Positions 29,889 through 41,402 of a stretch of 52,218 nucleotides of DNA are shown piece by piece. The notes below the pieces were generated by a model. It worked only from the letters and a program-made list of their open reading frames with translations, made no database searches and was not told the DNA's origin. The first letter of the stretch is position 1. Each line of letters starts with the position of its first letter. Source of the DNA: Cylindrodendrum hubeiense. Lineage: Eukaryota; Ascomycota; Sordariomycetes; Hypocreales; Nectriaceae. The stretch covers positions 1-52,218 of the forward strand of contig JAANBB010000287.1 of assembly GCA_014621425.1 (NCBI GenBank). The letters run 5' to 3'. The position numbers and the translations under genes were made by a program.

Positions 29889-32800
29889 GGCTTAGACTTG
29901 GGAGTGGGGAAGAGTAGACGGAAAGAGTCGACTGATGGCCACGGGTGTCCTGAAGCTGGGACGGGGGAGTAGCGTTAGCTGTCTGGTTTGAGTGTCGATG
30001 CAAGTAGGAGGAGTGACGGGGTGAGTCACAGTCGAGTTCCTAATTCCCACACCCGGGACGGGGGGCAGAAGGACAGGACTAGACTAGACGTCGACCGAGT
30101 CTTGGGACGGGATGGGGGATTGGCCAATGCCGTGTTGGTTGGGGCAGTGTTTGGCAATCCAGGACAAGAAGGCAAGGAACAGGGTATTGGGGATGGTGAA
30201 TGGGTCAAGAGAGGAAGAGAGAAGAGTAGAGAGGTCTAGTCGTACCAAGAGGCTGCGTCCAAGGGCGTAGCCAGATGTCGATCTTGTCGTGGGCGAGGCG
30301 CGCAGCAGAAGCAGACAGGGCGATGGAACAGCAGGGAAAGCGGGCGACGACGAGCCGGGAGGCCGGAAATATATCTCGCACTCGGCAGGGAAGACGTGGA
30401 CAGAGATAGACCAGAGTCGGGCAGCCTAAGCCTTTGACGAGACGACGGGCGCGTGCGGCGAGAGTCGAAGCGATGAAATGGTGATGCGGATGGAGGCGAG
30501 AGAGAGGTGGGTGGAACTGGACAGAAGGACGGGGCGTAAAAGGGTATATGAAGAGGGAGGGGGGTTGCAGGAGACGCTGGGATTCACGCAGGCGAGGGAC
30601 GAATCGGTGGGGAAACGGCCGCAGCAGCACGAGGACTCGATAGGACGCGGGCTGTCGAGGGTTGAAATGACGGTGGCGGCCTCAGGACGAGAGTGATGAA
30701 GGAGACGGAGCGACGAAGTGACGAAGGGACGGGAGACGGGAGGGAGCGTTTGAAGACGGGCGCGGAGGTTAATGGACGGGGTCAGCGGAGTGGAGGATGG
30801 GTGCTTAGAAACCCGCCGGGGGGGGGGCTCTCTCAGCCCACGGCTGGGGCTCTCAGGCTGTTGCCTAGAGCCCAGCACCAATCAGGCCTTAGCGGGCGCC
30901 CTGGGCTGAGGCGAAGCCTGTGCGGAGGAGGCGTATCCCTGCCCCCGCCGGTGTTGGTAGCAGAGCCGGTGGCCGAGTACATTCTGCACTAACAGCAGCC
31001 GCCGCAGATCCCGCTATTGCACCATTCTATCAGGGTACGGCGCCCGTCTGGTCCAGCCGCCCGCCCGCGGTAGCTAGCACCGCCCCATCAACATTGTTCA
31101 TTATGAACCCCCTAATCAATGTCGAGCAGACCCGGCGCGCAGTGCTGGACGGCCCTCTCGCCGGAAGCAACGGCTTCGCGACGACGGCTACAGTTCCAAG
31201 TACCACGGCTATCGTGGGCCCCAACAGAGCCTACCAAAGCCTGCCAAGCCCGCCCTCCAAGTCCGCCCAGCCCACTGCGTAGCAGGTCTTTTGCTAGTCC
31301 GAGTGGATTCGCACAGCTGCCCGTTTCGGTCACCTTGTGCTCATCGGCCAAGCTCCGTGCGAGCGCGTGCCAGCGCGTGCGAGACGATGGCTGCGGCCCA
31401 TGGCGACGCTTGCAGAGGCAGACAAATTCTCAGGCCTGTGAGTGCTCCAACGCTGGACCGCGAGCAAAGGTTTGGGGGCCGGAAGGGCATCATTGCGTAC
31501 CCAGGTGTCGTGGCCATTCCACCCCTCTTCTCATCTCTTCCCCGGGATTGTCCATGGCGGCGATCATGGGCCTGCCAAGGCTCACGTCTTGTCGTTATTT
31601 TGGAAACAGGAACTCGCCCCCTAATCTATTTGCATCTCCACGGGCACTAAGAAGGGATACGATGAAGGGTTAGGCTATGTGTTTGAGGTTGACGATGGAC
31701 CTACGCGCTGAGCGTCTTCGCTGTGGTCCACGGCCGTCCACGGCGGCCAACAACAGTAAGCGATCCAGCGGCAGTGACGTCGAGGCTCGAGAGGATCGTT
31801 GTGCCGCTGCCGTTTCCGGTACCAGTTCTTGTGCTCCCGTCCAGTGGCAATGATGGTACAACCGCGGCCATGAACCTATGGAAACGCCCAACGCCAGGGA
31901 TCGCCGCGACGGCCCCGTTGTTACTGTCGTTGGATTTCTGGTCAACCGTCCCACCCTCTAAAGTGTACGGGCGGCGCGCTACGGTGGGAGATGTCCACTA
32001 GAGCCCCGCTAGCTCTGGGCTTTCCACCGGGCTTTCACCTCGACGTCTGCTTGCAGGACGGCAGGGAGGCCGCTGTAACCAACCTCGCAGTCAGCTTTGG
32101 CGGAATGCGCCGGGGGAGTTGGCTCTGTGTTCGCTCTGGGCCTGCACTGAGTCTGCACTGGGCCTGCGCTGCACTGCTCTGGGCATGTTTTGGCCCGCCC
32201 AGAGCCTCTTTTCCCCTACCACCCCGTCTTACCCGGTCTCACGAGAGGAGTCACACAGCACAGAGACACCCCCTGCTCCACTTTCGCACTCGCTCCCACA
32301 CTCGCTCTCTCGCTCTCACACCACTCGCCCGCGCTTCTGTCACTGTGTCTCTGGCCCGCATGCACACGATGCATCCCTACCCTCCACCTCAGCCCTGTTC
32401 TCTGGCTGTGCACTGTGGCCCACGATGCACTGCGCAGCCCACCCGCTGTCGCCCCTTGTTTCCAGTGTCCCGCCCAGCGCATTTGCAGCACCACCACGCG
32501 AGATTGTTTTACTCTGCATCGTCAAAAGCTTCAGGTTTTGTGGCTGAGGGGAGGTGCCACAGACAGGGGCATTGGCAATGCAAGGCGCGCCCCAGCGATG
32601 ATCGAGAAACCCAACAACGACCTGGCGATTGGTTGCCGCTCATGGGTTGATTGTTGGGCCACATCTCCTCACTCACATGCCTCGACCCAACCGTCGCCAT
32701 CGTCACCGGCCCCCATGGCGCCGTGGGGTTCGAGGCCCATCCGAGAACTTTGATAACAACGAAAAAACAAGAAAACCATCCCAAAAGTCCTACGACGCAC

Positions 32801-34710
32801 GGCACTGACGCAACACAACACGCACCAAGTGAATCTCCCGCTCAGAAACCTCGCCGTGCATGCGTCGCCCGGATCGTCATCTGCCCACCCACTTCCTCCT
32901 TGTCCGTCCTGCCGACCCGGCAGGTCGCCCTACTGGGCGCTGTGCACGACACTACCCTCCCATACGAATCGCAGGTCCTAGTCTCGTCGGAATCCCTGGC
33001 TCTTCGGTCGACATGTCGCCCTCCGACATGGCCTTGGGCTCTGCGCTCCGGCCTCTGGGCGAACACATCCGCAGTCCGCATGTGGGACCATTCTGCATGC
33101 ATCCAACCCATCCCAGAGCCAATGGTCCCTCCGGTCCCTCCCTCGTCTGCTCCGCCCGATCCACAAGTAGGGCTGGTGGGCCAGGGGAAGCGGAATAGAG
33201 GGGCCAGAGAGGGGATTGTGGACAGGACGCCGGTCGGCGTTGAGTCAATCCCATGTTCGGTCACTTCCCTTTTCGGCAGCCTTGGAACCCCAAAGTCTCC
33301 GGTTCCTAGATTACTAGATTTTTAGAGGTCCTACTTACTCTGCAGACTGGCGCGCCTACGCCGTCCTAGATGACCGATGCCAACTGGGCCATGACGACTC
33401 TTGTTGACGCATCCTCGCAGCACCCAGCGCCGCTCCTGAAACCTGCAGCCATCCACCGCCATCACGCGCCCGTCATTAGCTTTGTACGGCACCGAAAGAA
33501 ACGCAAAAGACCCAAAGCCGGGCTTGGCGGCGACGAAGCATCGAAAGTTGGGATCCTGCGGATACGTACGCAGTACGGAGGGTACGTATGTCCGTAAAAC
33601 GCCGGCCACTAACGTCCCGCGACGGGACACGTATCCACGCAATCCCCCCTTCACCGCAAACATGAACATTGGCGAATCGACTCTTCTCCATCAGCCCTAT
33701 CGTGGGGCGGGTCGTATTGGTCCTCGCCCGGCCAATGATGTGCCAGTTTATCGAGCAGCCTGCGAATGACCCTCCCCAAGTTTCCACGTCCGGCCGCATT
33801 TAGTGCCTTTCGGCCTCTGGAAACCCAAGGCACCCGTATTTTCAACAACAGGGGATACGTATGCATGGAGCAGATTTGGTCCGGTTCCTTTCCGTCGATA
33901 CGATGCTTATTTTTTTTTTCGTACCTCCCAGTCTCGTCATTTTCCGGCGACCTGAGACATCCCCTGTCCCACGCTCTTGAATGCGGCTCGATGGGCCGGC
34001 GCCAGATTGTTTCCCCATTTCGACCCCATGACATGACCTAAAATTGGACCTCTCGTCGCAAGGCAGCTGTTAATTGACCGCGCTCATTCGACCATCAAAG
34101 GGCTCGTGGACAATCCGCATTCCCCAGCCTCGGTTAAACCCTTTTCAACCCATCGGTAAACAGTTGCCTGCTTTCATCCCACCTTCGGTGTCCTATCACA
34201 GTAGTTCATAGTCTGGATCTTTTGAGTCTGGACCTTTTGTTGAAGTCGTTTTATCCTTGATTCCCCTGCTCGCCACCATTCGGAATTGCGAATCGGGACG
34301 GCTCCAGGTTAGCCCCCCGGTCTATGTCGTAGCCTTGTTATCGCGGAACATTGAATAATGACGCCATTTGGGTTTGGGTTTGAGTACCTTATTCTGATGC
34401 CTTCGTCTGTGTCGTTACCAGTATTTCGTGACAGCCTAAAGAAAAACACACGCAGAGGATTATTGGCTAATTGGACCAGATCAGTAATTAGGTTAATACA
34501 CTTTAGACAACATGAGATCCACTTGAACAACGAATGAACGATTTTATCTATGCACGTCATAATCCATACGCTCCTTTCCTTGCCACTATCTCAACTAACT
34601 CCGAACTAACCCAACGGCTCCCAGTCCATGATCCTCAACCTATGACTGACTTAGCCTCTTGGCCTCCTAGATTTGGCCTCTTAGATCGCGCTCCGGATAT
34701 TCATCCGAAT
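29889..34710. other. Long gene-poor region upstream of the C2H2 gene
   Basis: 4.8 kb. On the minus strand, 29889-30800 is pyrimidine-rich with several short upstream frames and looks like promoter plus leader of the transcription factor. A TGAGTCA lies at 30022-30028. The rest (30.9-34.7 kb) has many short overlapping frames on both strands without domain, splice pattern or codon bias. I support no gene. A long regulatory region for a regulator gene is the simplest reading. Confidence 0.55.
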
Positions 34711-35529
34711 CTACAACGTCCAAGTTGGACCGTTTGCCTCCGATTGAGTCAGAGGCGAAACGAGACCCGGCGACCCTGGCGATACCGATGACGTTGGCGA
34801 TACTGACAACTCAAGCCTAGCCGCCATGGCCGGTTCCGAGTGGTACACCTGATCGATCTCCATCGGGTCTGTGATGGCCGTGCGAGAGTTATGATGGTGA
34901 CGAGTCTGCTGGCCGGCGTTGTCCTCCATGACTGGGTTGAAGGTGTATATTTGGTCGAGCCCGGCCGGATTCTTGATGATGGCGCGGGAGTTGCGATGGT
35001 GATGTGTCTGCTGGTTGGCTTCGTATTCCATGGCTGGTCTCGAATGGTACACCTCGTCGATACCCCTTGGGTTTGTGACGATAGCGTGAGAAGGGCTACG
35101 GCGGCGAGTCCGCTGGGCGGAGTCATTATTCATGACTGGGTTGAAGTTGTATATCTGGCCGAGCCCCGCTGGATTTACGGCGATGGCACGAGAGTTGTGA
35201 TGGTGATACGTCTCCCCAGCGGCGGCGTCCTCCATGAGCCGACGAGCTTGATCCCGAGCCCGCGTCCTCTCTCGGTCGTGTGTGCGCCGCTTCTTCCTGG
35301 GGGTTACATGTCGCGTTGACCGTATACGCCTCGCCGACCGATATAGCTGCACGCATGAGGGACAATACCCGTTGGCGTACTGGTAACTCCGAATCTCGGA
35401 GCAGGGCGGCGGATCCGGGAAGAAGCAGCTGAACCAGCCCCTCCTGCGAGGTTTGACGGCATCGCAGGGGATGGGACTTTCCTGGTAGCAGTGTGTACAC
35501 TGGTAGATGGAGAAATTGGTCCTGCACAT
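34711..35529 (-). CDS. Orphan protein with Cys-rich N terminus and four 34-residue repeats
   Basis: Start ATG at 35529; 272 aa, no intron needed. Residues 1-60 hold cysteine pairs (CTHC at 11-14, C22, C35, C43, CPSC at 56-59) that could bind zinc. Residues 65-100 are strongly basic (RKKRRTHDRERTR) and could serve as a nuclear signal or nucleic-acid contact. From 109 on, four units of 34 residues follow (109-142, 143-176, 177-210, 211-239, the last partial). Each unit has the pattern SRAI..NPxGxxxxY..xPxM. Units 1 and 3 read IY.FNPVM; units 2 and 4 read VYHS.PAM, so two types alternate. The frame upstream of 35529 has no ATG. The repeats in a fixed frame, with differences concentrated between types, argue for a real protein. 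No family recognised. Confidence 0.7.
   Translation of the reverse strand: MCRTNFSIYQCTHCYQESPIPCDAVKPRRRGWFSCFFPDPPPCSEIRSYQYANGYCPSCVQLYRSARRIRSTRHVTPRKKRRTHDRERTRARDQARRLMEDAAAGETYHHHNSRAIAVNPAGLGQIYNFNPVMNNDSAQRTRRRSPSHAIVTNPRGIDEVYHSRPAMEYEANQQTHHHRNSRAIIKNPAGLDQIYTFNPVMEDNAGQQTRHHHNSRTAITDPMEIDQVYHSEPAMAARLELSVSPTSSVSPGSPGLVSPLTQSEANGPTWTL
34813..35205 (-). repeat. Intragenic 102-nt repeat, A-B-A-B order
   Basis: DNA counterpart of the four 34-codon units. Alternation gives a higher-order period of 204 nt, suggesting duplication of an A-B pair. Length is kept exactly at 34 codons in the three complete units. Confidence 0.75.
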
Positions 35530-36921
35530 GATGGTAGATCTTGTTGTTATTCTAGTATTCTTGTGCAATATTGACTTGAGACACGAATTGCTCGATTCCA
35601 CCGCAAGTGGAAGTGAAGCTCAATATATTATCCATCTTATGTTTGATCATCCTACAGATTGCGCTGTTCGGATACGTGTGTTCTGTTTTGATATCTGGGT
35701 TCGGGGTGCTGAAGAATTCTTTAAACTTCGAACACGGGTGTGAACAAAGCTTCAAACAACAGATTGTCCCCATGAGTCAAAGAACACAATACTGTGAATG
35801 ATATGTCGCAAACTCCCACCATTAAGAATGTAAGTCTATGCTAACTCTTTGTTTGAATACCATGGTTGGTTGCAGTTTATGCGCCATAGTTTTTGATCTG
35901 GATCCAAACACCTGAACAGTCAGGCTCTAGCGAACCAGCGACAACAACATTGCCGACCTCTCAGACGCTCTCAAACCAAAGCCGTGTGTGAATTTGAATT
36001 GGCCGAGGAGCTCGGCAGCCTAGATCCTGAGCGGAGTCCTGAGCGCTGGGGACTTGTACAGGCTGTTCCGAACTGGCCCCAGGGAGTGCGTTCTCTTCTA
36101 AAATATACAGGGTCGTGGAAGAGAAGAGTGGATGTCCTGATGTGTAGTATTTTTTCTTCAAAACCAGCCCCTTACAGCCCTGGCTAGATTATGAGGAAGA
36201 CTATAATGCGTCCTCCCACAGCCGAATGCCACTTCTTCTTGCACCGATCGGACGACGTACTTGGGCAACTAAGCTATTACTGAGATAGTATAAGCGGCTT
36301 GAAGGCGGTGCCTCGGTAAGTTGCGAGTTCTCGAAAATGCTATGCCCTCAAGGGGACGTATATGAATGCCATTCAGGCTGGAGGGTTTCTACCGAGTTCA
36401 AGAAAATGAGGATGTGAGGGTAACATGTGTATTGTAATTACTGTGTACAGTATAGAACTGGGTGTACCAAGTGAGAGAGGGCGATCACAGTAGTCTCGGA
36501 GCTCGTGCAGAGTCTTGCCTCTTCAGAGAGCCCTGCTATTTCTTTCAGTTTTACCTGGGACAGGCTTGCCAATACTGCCCTCTGGGTGTTGCCATCACTG
36601 CCTCGGATGCCCCTTTGGGTTGGTTTTATGTGCAGTGTTTTTACTATGGCCATATCAATACTTAGTTTGAAAGCCTGCTGTGACCGAAGGGTTTGAATAT
36701 TCAGGACTTTTGCGGCAGACATGAATAATAAACGCTGGCATTGGAGGATGACGGTTGTAATATAAAGTGATAAAATGTCATTTCTATCTTGAACCTTGTT
36801 TACTTGTCACTTGCTGATGGATTTATTGTTATTGTGGTTGAAGAAATAAATTGGTCCCTGCCTCTGGACTTGCACTGCAATCTATGATTCTATCTAGCAA
36901 TCTCATATCGTTATATGCTCT
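35530..36921. other. AT-rich intergenic, no supported gene
   Basis: 1.4 kb, more AT-rich than the flanks (especially 35540-35900 and 36720-36921). A 94-codon minus-strand frame (36438-36722) starts with ATG but has no recognisable feature. Nothing firm. Confidence 0.5.
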
Positions 36922-38527
36922 CTATACATGAGCCCACCCGTTGTCAACCAGCACCTGCATTTCGTTAATCAGACAAAATTCACCAGGCTCGCGATTCCCC
37001 AGACCCTCTTTCTCCCATTGTCCCACGCGCCGCCGGACCACCCATCTATCAAACGCGATGGTCGTCCACCGGCGCAGGCGGTTGGCCCACAGACCGACGA
37101 AGATGTCCCACACCGACAGCCAGGGTTCCGAGCCGTCAGCCGGGTGCGTGGCCTGGTACGCGGGCAGGTTATAGCCGACACGGACGCGTGGGTTGAGGAA
37201 AACGCCGCGAGTCTTGGAGAGCGGGTTGTCGGCGTGGATGAGGCAGCACTCGGAACCCTCGAGATGGTGTGTCGCAAGAGAGTCTGTGACGGCGCGAAAG
37301 CGGAGTGCAGAGGAGGAAACGAAAGGTTCTGCCGGCATGGCAACTGTTTGAATGTCAGTATCCTCTTGATAGTGCAATATTTAAGGTGGTGAACGAACCT
37401 ATCCCGTTCCAACAGCTCGTCACGGGCACAGCGTCGACATGGTTAACCAGCGCATTCCTCGAGCCGCTGGATTGGAAGTATGGCCAAGTTTGCATGGCAT
37501 GCGCATTTCCTTGGGTGTCTCTCAGGGCAAACGTATCGTAGTACAATGGTGGCTTGGAGAAGTCGAGCGAGCAGGCGGCGGCATACTCGCCGCCATTGGT
37601 ATTGAGGAGCTTCAAGACATCGTCGGTCTGTTTGCGCAGCGAAAATAGTCAGCTACTGAACATCCCCTAGGTAAAAGCGGTGAGAATTGGACAAACTTAC
37701 CGTGAATATCACATCGTTGAGAAAGAGGACCTTGTCAAAGGTAGTGCCTTTCTCGTGAAGCTCGAGCAGATCACGTAGTGTCTTGTTTCTCAGTTTTGCG
37801 AGGTACGGTATCCTCCTCAGCTGCGTGCCTCGCGACGTCTTAATCCAGCCCTCGCCCTGGCCCCCCCGCGCAATCTCGTCACGGTGTGTCTTGGGCGACG
37901 TCTCGATGCGGCGCGGCACGCCTCTGCGCTCAAGCTGACCGTCTAGATCCCGTAGCGCCTCCTTGGTATCGTCCCAACTGCCGCTCTCGTAGATGCTGAC
38001 GAAGACATTCTCGGGTCCAAAGGTCTCGGTCAGCTTGATGACGGCGTCGTTCCAGTGATGCCTCAGGACGTGGCCGTTGTTCCAGTGCATGCTGGCAATA
38101 TAGATGCGCTCGCGGGGCTGCGAGGGCCGCGGCGGAGGGGTGCGGTCGGCATCGGTGATGGCGCGGTGGATTCGAAGGACATCGAGGATGTTTATGAGGC
38201 AGGCGAGCACGATGACGATCTTGAGAACTCGCGAGCGGAGGAGGCGGCGGATGTAGAGGCGGTTCCCCTGAGAGAGGATCATGGTTCCTTTCGGGATATA
38301 GATGGGTGCAGCCTGGGAGAGCGATGGCGCATCATAGAAGCTGTTCTCGGCGTCGCAAAGCTCACGTGCACAATCGGAATTGTCGGAATCAGTCGAATAG
38401 CCTATGCGAGTGGAAGTTGCGCCGTAGGTATGGCCATGACACCTTATAGCTAAGGAGCTTATCCTTGACGACGGGTGAAGGTTGACAGCAAGCACCTACC
38501 AACAGCTGGGATGGAAGTTCGCATCAT
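36922..38527 (-). CDS. GT69 glycosyltransferase (CAP59/CMT1-type)
   Basis: Type II membrane glycosyltransferase of the family containing cryptococcal CAP59 and alpha-1,3-mannosyltransferase CMT1. Four exons: 38500-38527 (28 nt), 37701-38401, 37399-37627 and 36922-37343, giving 459 aa. Exon 1 (MMRTSIPAV) joins in phase to GYSTDSDNSD; without it the frame has no ATG before 38282. A cytosolic acidic tail is followed by one transmembrane segment (KIVIVLACLINIL, about residue 67-80). The luminal domain has family marks: IYIASMHWNN, FVSIYESGSWDDT, KVLFLNDVIFT followed after the splice by TDDVLKLL, and SCWNGI/VAMPA across the last splice. The donor of intron 3 (GTTCGT) is atypical, but the junction restores the family sequence. 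It acts in the Golgi by inference. It is transcribed in the same direction as PMT2 behind it. Confidence 0.88.
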
Positions 38528-38954
38528 GGCACAAGGGAGGTGTGGCTCACCCGGAGTTTGTGCCACATCCGCCACGCAGCGCCCCGTCCCTGAACCAATT
38601 TAGCTCCCTACAACTTACGCGCACTGGCAAAACCTAACATGATTCATGACTTCGCTTCAGATTTCAGAGTACAATCAAGGAAATAATTAACTCATCCACA
38701 GCTCCTCCATCCCACACATGTTGCTTTTTCGCTGAAACCATGGCGATGAGAGATTCTGCTTCTTCAGCTATGGTACATTTCCTCAGGACTGTCCTCTGTT
38801 TACCCAGTGGTGGCCGCCAAGTATCCTCTTGGGTCTATAAGTCCACCATTCAGCCCGTGAATAACATCCCGTATGCTTCAAATGTTCCTACAATTCCAAC
38901 CTAGATCTCATCTCATTCTCCCCTGTCGATGAGATCCATTACCTGCGTAGCCTT
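38528..38954. other. Intergenic between two co-directional genes
   Basis: 427 bp; PMT2 3' region and GT69 promoter. Nothing specific recognised. Confidence 0.45.
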
Positions 38955-41402
38955 TTATTTGGCAAAGTGCAGGTCATAGTTGAGCCACTTGCGTCGGACG
39001 ACCTGCTCGACCGAAAGGCCGGGGTAGCCGTAGGTCAGGGGCAAGAAGTAGTACCAGCCCGCAATGATGATAGCAATGACGACGATGCAAGCAATCCATG
39101 CGCTGAGCATGCTCTGGCCGGCAAACCGCTCTCGGGCAGTGACGTGGTGTCTAACACCGGCGATCGCCTTCTTGTTCTTGGGGTTTTGGACGACGATTTC
39201 CTCGACGGGCTCCGAGTTGAAGATGAATTCAAGGAGAGCACCGGCAACCAGACAAGATGCTAGGTGGGCAGGAAGATAATGATGCAAGAAAAGCTGGCGT
39301 CCCATCAGGTAGAATGGGAAATAGTGAGTGGCCCAGGCCAGGAAGAAGAATCCGGTGGAGTTGTAGAGTCGGGAACGAGTGCCTATGTGTTTGTTAGCAT
39401 GCTGAAGAGAGAAATAGAGCGCAACTTGGCTGCTTACGGTGGTCCAGGGCGTCAATGCCGCGGCGAAGGGAGACCTGGTCAGCCAGAATAATGCCGGCGT
39501 AAACGGCCAGCAGACTGCTGGCAAGCCACCAACCGAAGGGGTTACCGAGGAAGTAGATCTGCTGGCGGGTGTCGGCCTGAGTCCAGAAGCTGACACCTCG
39601 GAGCAGGAAAGGCCACTGGTAAGGGTGGCTGGAGTAGGGGTGGCTGCTGGTCAACTTGCTGTTGTGGTAGAACATAGCTCGCTGGAGCTCAAACCACTTC
39701 TGCAGGAAGGGCAACTGCTTGACCTTGCGCTCCGGCTTCTGACGGCGAGCGTCATCTACGGTCAGGGAAGGAATGTCCTCAACGACCCAGATGTTGGAGC
39801 TGGGGGCAATCTGCTTGTTTCCGTTGATCTCCTGCTGCTTGTATCCCCACTCAGGCAGAGCCTTGGTGTGAGTCCACATGGCCACCTTGCTAGGATTGTG
39901 GATGAGCTTGAAGTGACCAGAGACGGACTTGAAACCCTGGTTCTTCTTTCCATGCTCAATTCGGACCTCGAAGAGAGTATCGTTTTCGCGCTTGCCATAG
40001 GCCTCCTCGGGGGTGACTGCGGTGAACTCTTGGTTGGTGGGGAAGTAGGGAGAGGCCACATCGTGAGAAAGGAGGATCTTGTCAGTGCCGATATGTCTGA
40101 GGCGAACCAGGTCATGGTTTTTGACGTTGCGGTCAGTCTTCTTGTCGTCATTGGCGGGGAGGATTTCCCAGTAGTTGTTGGTGTCGTTGTAAGGATATCC
40201 GGTGACCTGCTGGCCCTGGCTGGAGACGCGGCCGTCATCGTATCGAAGAGGGTACTTGTCCTCGTGGCTGTGGAGGTAGGTCTTGGTTTCCTTGTGTCGG
40301 ATGGAGATGCTGTCGTAGTAATTGATGTCGATCGAGTTGGCGAGCATGACGTTGTCACTGAGCGTCTCCTGGAACTCAGGGGTCATGAAATCATCACCAG
40401 GGCCGGAGCGGGTGAGGATGGCAAAGTGGACCTGGAACCAGAAGAGGTAGAAGAGGAATGGCATGATGATGAGGCCAAAGGCACGAGCAGCAAAGTGCTT
40501 GCCGAAATCGACCAGGTCGATGGCACCGCCGAGTCGGTTGATGTTGAGAAGATCCCAGAGGTCAATGATGACGGCAGAGCCAATGGTAACAAAGGCGAAG
40601 AGACCGACGTACTTGGTCGACATGTCACAGGACAGGGCAAATCCGGTGAGGATGAGCCACTTCCACCACTTCCTGGAGAAGGGCTCGTGTCGGAGCTTGT
40701 AGAATTTGATGTAGAAGAGCAAGCTGCAGGCCATGGCGAGGACCAGGGTGGCATCCAGGAGGATGAGGCGGGTCTGGCCAATGTGGGCGTTGTCGAGGAG
40801 GATCAAGCCGGCAGCGAGAAGGCAAGCGGGAAGGCTGTAGCCGGACTCCCACATGATGAGGTAGGTGACGGAGACAGTCAGAGCGCCGAGGATGGCAGGC
40901 AAGGCGCGGTAAGCGACGTAGGGGACCTTGTTGGCGACGTAGGAGTCGCCGATGTTCTCAAAGTGGAAGTTGCCATCATATCCGACCAGCCAGCCCATGA
41001 AGGCGAAGAGGAGCTTGCCGAAAGGGGGGTGGACATCGAAGAAGTAGGTTCGCTCGAGATAGTAGGAAGCAAACTGCGCGCGCAAGGTGTCAGCATTGGC
41101 AATCGAGGTCGAGCAGAGGCAGAAGAATAACGGTCGCGTACCTTTCCAAAGTGAACCTCGTCAAAGACGACCTCGTTGGGGTGGCTGATGCCCCAGAAGC
41201 GGGTGACGAAGGCCAGCACGGTGACGAAGAAGAAGGCAATCTTGTAGTCGCCATCGTACTGAGCATCGGCCCTCTGGGCACCAGCCTTTGCGAGCTTATC
41301 GAGTTCATGCTCAGGCGCGAAGACAGCAACGTCGGCCTTCTCCTTCTTGGAGGGCGGGATCCGCTGTCGCAGGCTGCCCTGCGGCGTAGAAGGGCGAGCC
41401 AT
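38955..41402 (-). CDS. PMT2: Dolichyl-phosphate-mannose-protein mannosyltransferase, Pmt2 type
   Basis: Starts protein O-mannosylation in the ER by moving mannose from Dol-P-Man to Ser/Thr of secretory proteins; needed for wall integrity. Three exons: 41142-41402, 39438-41073 and 38955-39382, giving 774 aa. The catalytic Asp-Glu pair is D81-E82 in FDEVHFG, directly before the first splice. Several membrane segments follow (first about 54-68). The lumenal MIR domains occupy the middle, with motifs such as YLHSHEDKYPL and LRHIGTDKILLSHDVASPYFPT. The C-terminal helices include FFFLAWATHYFPF. The opening ARPSTPQGSLRQR and the KWFELQRAM...LTSSHPY segment fit the Pmt2 subgroup rather than Pmt1 or Pmt4. 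A pyrimidine-rich leader lies upstream (41600-41850). Confidence 0.96.

Noticed and set aside
30205..30881. Ser/Pro/Arg-rich minus-strand frames upstream of the C2H2 gene
   Set aside because: Best explained as a pyrimidine-rich promoter and leader; overlapping frames with no motif.
36438..36722. 94-codon minus-strand frame with ATG
   Set aside because: No domain, signal or codon bias; length is within chance for this window.
39439..41130. 563-codon open frame on the plus strand opposite PMT2
   Set aside because: It lies wholly antisense to the long PMT2 exon and is Val/Gly/Glu/Asp-rich. This is the expected shadow of C-ending codon bias on the other strand; no domain.
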